Source: an uncultured Rhodospirillales bacterium (GTDB lineage Bacteria; Pseudomonadota; Alphaproteobacteria; Acetobacterales; Acetobacteraceae). From it: a DNA stretch of 8,610 nucleotides. Position numbers and translations under genes: made by a program. The DNA is taken from the NCBI GenBank assembly GCA_903928045.1, contig CAIYPH010000553.1:1-8610 (forward strand), read 5' to 3'. The notes beneath the pieces were generated by a model that saw only the letters and a list, made by a program, of their open reading frames with translations, was not told where the DNA came from and ran no database searches. This document shows positions 6,061 through 8,610 of this stretch, one piece after another (positions within the stretch are counted from its first letter, which is position 1; each line of letters opens with the position of its first letter).

Positions 6061-6942
6061 ATGCGTTTCACCGAGATCGGGCAGCAACTGCGTGCCTACC
6101 GCCTGGAGTCCGGCCTGCGCGCGGAAGAAATCGCGGCGCGGCTCGGCGTCTCCCGCGCGGCCCTGTATCGCTACGAAAAAGGCGAGGTGATCAAGCTCGA
6201 CACCATCAAACGCCTCGCCGAACTGCTGAAGATTTCGCCGCTATCGCTGCTCGGTATCGGGGTTGAATACTACAATCGCCCGGTTGGCTACCTCGAGCGT
6301 ATCCGGCAAATCGAGGAAACCGCCGAGCAGATGCTGTTGGTTGACTCCGCGGTCTGCTACCTCACCACCACCGACGCCTATGACAACGCGCTCGCCACCG
6401 CGCTCGCCGAGATCACCGAGCAGTCCGGCGGCGACCGGGCGATCCAGCGCGCCTCCGCCGAACAGATTCTCGGCATTCTCAATGCGCGGAAGCGAGTCCA
6501 TCTTTCGCGCAAGCCGAGCATTATTGCGATGATCCCGATCGGGCGGATGCGCCTGTTCCTCGAGCAGGGGGTCGGCGCCACGCTGCAACTGTCGGACCGG
6601 GTGCGCCGCCTGTGCCGCCAGGCCGCGGCGACCGAACTGCTGCACATCGCCGACATGATGGAGGCCGAGCCGATGGGGCTGCAATTCGGCGTGCTGCCGG
6701 TGAGCGAGCCGACCGGAACCTTCAAGATCCTCCGCGCGCGGGACCGCGCGACCCTCGCGGTCAACCCGTTCCAGCCCGATACGCCGCCGGGCACCACGGT
6801 CGGCGTGGCGATGATCACCAGCGCCGACGAGGCGATCGCCGCGCATCAGCGGGTCGCGGAATCGCTGTGGCGCGAGGCCGTCAAAGGGTCCACCGCGGCG
6901 GCGCGGGTGCGCGAACTGGTGCAGGCGTCCCGCGTCGAGTGA
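6061..6942 (+). CDS. XRE-family helix-turn-helix transcriptional regulator
   Basis: A 293-aa protein with an N-terminal Cro/C1-type helix-turn-helix: IGQQLRAYRLESGLRAEEIAARLGVSRAALYRYEKGEVIKLDTIKRLAELL spans about residues 6-57, with the recognition helix near VSRAALYRYE. The remaining 230 or so residues look soluble and mixed alpha/beta. I do not recognise them as a cupin, and there is no HExxH motif of the kind seen in ImmA/RamB-like XRE proteins, so they may form an unassigned ligand-binding or oligomerisation domain. The ATG at 6061 is chosen because AGGAGA lies 8 nt upstream. A GTG at 6025 is in frame but falls inside the inverted repeat and has no ribosome binding site. Targets are unknown; the dyads in its own leader suggest autoregulation, and the adjacent glxR or alaX clusters are possible targets. 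Confidence 0.82.
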   Translation: MRFTEIGQQLRAYRLESGLRAEEIAARLGVSRAALYRYEKGEVIKLDTIKRLAELLKISPLSLLGIGVEYYNRPVGYLERIRQIEETAEQMLLVDSAVCYLTTTDAYDNALATALAEITEQSGGDRAIQRASAEQILGILNARKRVHLSRKPSIIAMIPIGRMRLFLEQGVGATLQLSDRVRRLCRQAAATELLHIADMMEAEPMGLQFGVLPVSEPTGTFKILRARDRATLAVNPFQPDTPPGTTVGVAMITSADEAIAAHQRVAESLWREAVKGSTAAARVRELVQASRVE

Positions 6943-6962
6943 GAGACTTGCGCGCCGCGCGG

Positions 6963-6991
6963 TGGGCATCGCCGCGTGGCCGCACTATCCT
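6963..6991 (+). promoter_or_regulatory. Weak candidate promoter for alaX-sseA
   Basis: In the 75-nt gap between the XRE gene and alaX, TGGGCA (6963-6968, four of six matches to the -35 consensus) is followed after 17 nt by TATCCT (6986-6991). Transcription would start near 6998, just before the alaX Shine-Dalgarno (GGAAGGA, 7005-7011). A GC-rich imperfect hairpin around 6957-6977 overlaps it but lacks a T tract. Readthrough from the XRE promoter is an equally good explanation for alaX expression. Confidence 0.28.
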
Positions 6992-7017
6992 GCCGCGCAA
7001 ATGCGGAAGGACCCCGA

Positions 7018-7734
7018 ATGACCGAACGGCTCTACATGGCGGACGCCACGCTCGCCTCCTGCACGGCGCGCGTGCTCGCCGCCTCCCCCGAGGGCATCCT
7101 GCTCGACCGCACCGTGTTTTACGCCCGATCCGGGGGGCAGGCCGGTGACAGCGGGCGGCTCGACTGGGACGGCGGGAGCGTGTTGATCGCCGATACGCTG
7201 AAGGGCGAGAGCGATACCAATATCCATGTGCCAGCTCCAGATAGCACCCTGCCCCCGGTCGGTGCCGAGGTGAGCGCGACGCTCGACTGGGAGCGCCGCC
7301 ACGCGCTGATGCGGATGCACACCACGCTGCATCTGCTCTGCGCCGTGCTGCCCGGCATCGCGGTGACCGGCGGCGCGGTGAACGCGGATCGCTCGCGCCT
7401 CGATTTCAACCTCCCTGAACCGCCCGCCAAGGAGGACATCGAGGCCCGCCTCAACGACCTCATCGCCGGTGATCATGCGGTGAGCACCGAGTGGGTGGAT
7501 GAGAGCATCCTCGACACCAATCCCGGCCTGGTGCGCACCCTCTCGGTGCAGCCGCCGCGCGGCACCGGGCGGCTGCGCCTGGTGCGCATCGGCGCCGGCG
7601 ACACCCCGGTGGACCTGCAGCCCTGCGGCGGCACGCATGTGTCGCGCACCGCGGAGATCGGCCGGGTCTCGGTGCAGAAAATCGAAAACAAAGGCAAGCA
7701 GAACCGGCGCATCACCCTCACGCTGAGCGCCTGA
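7018..7734 (+). CDS. alaX: Alanyl-tRNA editing protein AlaX
   Basis: A 238-aa free-standing homologue of the alanyl-tRNA synthetase editing domain, expected to hydrolyse Ser-tRNA(Ala) or Gly-tRNA(Ala) in the cytosol and so prevent mistranslation. The start ATG at 7018 follows GGAAGGA (7005-7011). It has the N-terminal beta-barrel motif FYARSGGQAGDSG (34-46, with the Gly-rich GGQ) and the zinc site made of HTTLH (His101, His105) and CGGTH (Cys203, His207). KIENKGKQNRR (221-231) near the C-terminus is also typical. The size fits the medium form (AlaX-M); no catalytic synthetase domain or C-terminal oligomerisation domain is attached. The gene precedes sseA by 17 nt, which implies coexpression. 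All zinc ligands are present, so it should be active; whether it prefers Ser or Gly cannot be read from sequence. Confidence 0.92.
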   Translation: MTERLYMADATLASCTARVLAASPEGILLDRTVFYARSGGQAGDSGRLDWDGGSVLIADTLKGESDTNIHVPAPDSTLPPVGAEVSATLDWERRHALMRMHTTLHLLCAVLPGIAVTGGAVNADRSRLDFNLPEPPAKEDIEARLNDLIAGDHAVSTEWVDESILDTNPGLVRTLSVQPPRGTGRLRLVRIGAGDTPVDLQPCGGTHVSRTAEIGRVSVQKIENKGKQNRRITLTLSA

Positions 7735-7751
7735 ACACGGAGGAGACCGAC

Positions 7752-8594
7752 ATGGTCGACGCATTGGTATCCACCGCCTGGCTCGCCGCCACCCTCGGCG
7801 CCCCCGGCATCGCGGTGTTCGACACCACGAAATATCTGCCCAACGAGCCGAAGGACGGGCTGACGGAGTTCCGCCTCGCCCATATCCCGGGCGCCCGGTT
7901 CTTCGATATCGACGTCTTCGCCGATGAGGACACCGCGCTGCCGCACATGGTGCCCACCCCCGGGCGCTTCGCCAAGCTGGCCGGGGCGCTCGGCATTTCC
8001 AACGACACGTACTGCATCTTCTACGACCAGAAGGGGCTGGCCTCGGCCGCGCGCGGCTGGTGGCTGATGGGGTTGTTCGGGCATGACAAGGCCTCGGTGC
8101 TCGATGGCGGGCTGCCCAAGTGGCTGGCCGAAGGGCGTGCCAGCGAAGCCGGGGAACCCGCCGCCGCCACGCCAGCGACCTTCCTGCCCGCCTATCGCCC
8201 GCAGCGCCTGCGCGGCGTCGGCGATCTCATCGGCAATCTCGCGAGCAATTCCGAACTGGTGCTCGATGCCCGCGCCGGCAATCGCTTTCGCGCCGAAGTG
8301 CCGGAAATCCGCCCGGGCATCCGCGCCGGCCATATCCCCGGCAGCGCCAACCTGCCCTACAACACTCTCCTCGCCCCCGACCAGACCATGCTCCCCCCCG
8401 CCGCGCTGCGCGAGAAACTCGCCGCCGCTGGGGTGGATGGGTCGCGCCCCGTCGTTACCTCCTGCGGATCGGGCGTCACCGCCTGCATCCTGACGCTGGC
8501 GATGACCCAGGCCGGCCTGCCCGCCGGCGCCGTCTATGATGGCTCCTGGACCGAATGGGGCGGACGAACCGACACTCCCGTGGAGACCGGCTGA
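7752..8594 (+). CDS. sseA: 3-mercaptopyruvate sulfurtransferase
   Basis: A 280-aa tandem-rhodanese protein of the length usual for SseA. It transfers sulfur from 3-mercaptopyruvate to an acceptor such as thiol, cyanide or thioredoxin, in cysteine catabolism. The ATG at 7752 follows GGAGGAGA (7739-7746). The N-terminal rhodanese domain (about 1-130) contains AHIPGARFFDID (43-54) and the inactive-site segment YDQKGLASAARGWWLMG, where a Cys would lie in an active rhodanese. The C-terminal domain has RFRAEVPEIRPGIRAGHIPGS (from 178) with substrate-binding Arg residues, and the active-site loop CGSGVTA (238-244; catalytic Cys238). CGSGVTA marks mercaptopyruvate sulfurtransferase rather than thiosulfate sulfurtransferase (typically CRKGVT or similar). 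No signal peptide is seen, so it should be cytosolic. It is coupled to alaX upstream and a probable gene 1 nt downstream. Confidence 0.92.
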   Translation: MVDALVSTAWLAATLGAPGIAVFDTTKYLPNEPKDGLTEFRLAHIPGARFFDIDVFADEDTALPHMVPTPGRFAKLAGALGISNDTYCIFYDQKGLASAARGWWLMGLFGHDKASVLDGGLPKWLAEGRASEAGEPAAATPATFLPAYRPQRLRGVGDLIGNLASNSELVLDARAGNRFRAEVPEIRPGIRAGHIPGSANLPYNTLLAPDQTMLPPAALREKLAAAGVDGSRPVVTSCGSGVTACILTLAMTQAGLPAGAVYDGSWTEWGGRTDTPVETG

Positions 8595-8595
8595 C

Positions 8596-8610
8596 ATGAC
8601 CGACGACAAG
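8596..8610 (+). CDS. Probable start of the next gene (only five codons visible)
   Basis: An ATG at 8596-8598 lies 1 nt after the sseA stop codon, with GGAGA at 8582-8586 about nine nt upstream inside the sseA coding end. Only M-T-D-D-K can be read before the window ends. The spacing and ribosome binding site suggest a translationally coupled gene in the alaX-sseA cluster. In some Alphaproteobacteria a PLP-dependent sulfur-metabolism gene (cystathionine beta-lyase) follows sseA, but five residues cannot identify it. Confidence 0.5.

Noticed and set aside
6948..7000. GC-rich inverted pairs (TTGCGCG/CGCGCAA and a hairpin near 6957-6977) as a terminator of the XRE gene
   Set aside because: The outer pair has a 39-nt gap, the inner stem needs wobble pairs, and there is no T run. 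Such matches are expected by chance at this base composition.
7473..8609. Long minus-strand open frame (378 codons) opposite alaX and sseA
   Set aside because: Both plus-strand genes carry complete family motifs, and the minus-strand translation is Gly/Ala/Arg-rich with no recognisable motif. This is a typical antisense shadow in GC-rich DNA.
1..8610. Mobile element, CRISPR array, toxin-antitoxin or defence system
   Set aside because: No transposase, integrase, direct-repeat array, restriction or toxin motif was seen on either strand; the genes are metabolic or housekeeping types.

Overview
The window looks like chromosomal DNA of a GC-rich alphaproteobacterium. The protein families fit, including a DUF1217-type flagella-associated protein and the hyi-glxR and alaX-sseA pairs. 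An acetobacteraceous or rhodospirillalean host is possible but not proven. I see no insertion sequence, integrase, CRISPR array, tRNA, rRNA or other sign of a mobile island. It is densely coding: eight complete genes, one gene cut by the left edge, and the first five codons of another at the right edge.

Left part (1-3377): a class III, glutamate-1-semialdehyde-aminomutase-like aminotransferase runs leftward out of the window. It is divergent from an adenine deaminase gene (ade). An 81-bp spacer separates them and carries a good -35 element for the aminotransferase. The ade stop codon overlaps the stop codon of a convergent leftward gene for a DUF1217-like protein with a visible internal repeat.

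Middle (3378-5920): a 90-bp divergent spacer with a nested dyad leads into a rightward cluster of livF-like ABC ATPase, hydroxypyruvate isomerase (hyi) and tartronate semialdehyde reductase (glxR). Hyi and GlxR act at the tartronate semialdehyde/hydroxypyruvate node, which makes D-glycerate in glyoxylate assimilation. Glyoxylate carboligase, which supplies that node, is not here, nor are partners for the ATPase. With ade upstream, the region could serve purine breakdown through glyoxylate; this is inference from proximity.

Right part (5921-8610): a 140-bp regulatory region with a candidate sigma-70 promoter and two inverted repeats precedes an XRE-family regulator whose C-terminal part I do not recognise. 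It is followed by an alanyl-tRNA editing protein (AlaX), a 3-mercaptopyruvate sulfurtransferase (SseA) 17 nt later, and a probable next gene 1 nt after the SseA stop. These last three look translationally coupled.

Most genes are ordinary metabolism. I do not see a convincing undescribed system. The best leads are the paired dyads in front of the XRE regulator, the possible leaderless start of livF, the orphan status of that ATPase, and the unassigned XRE C-terminal region.
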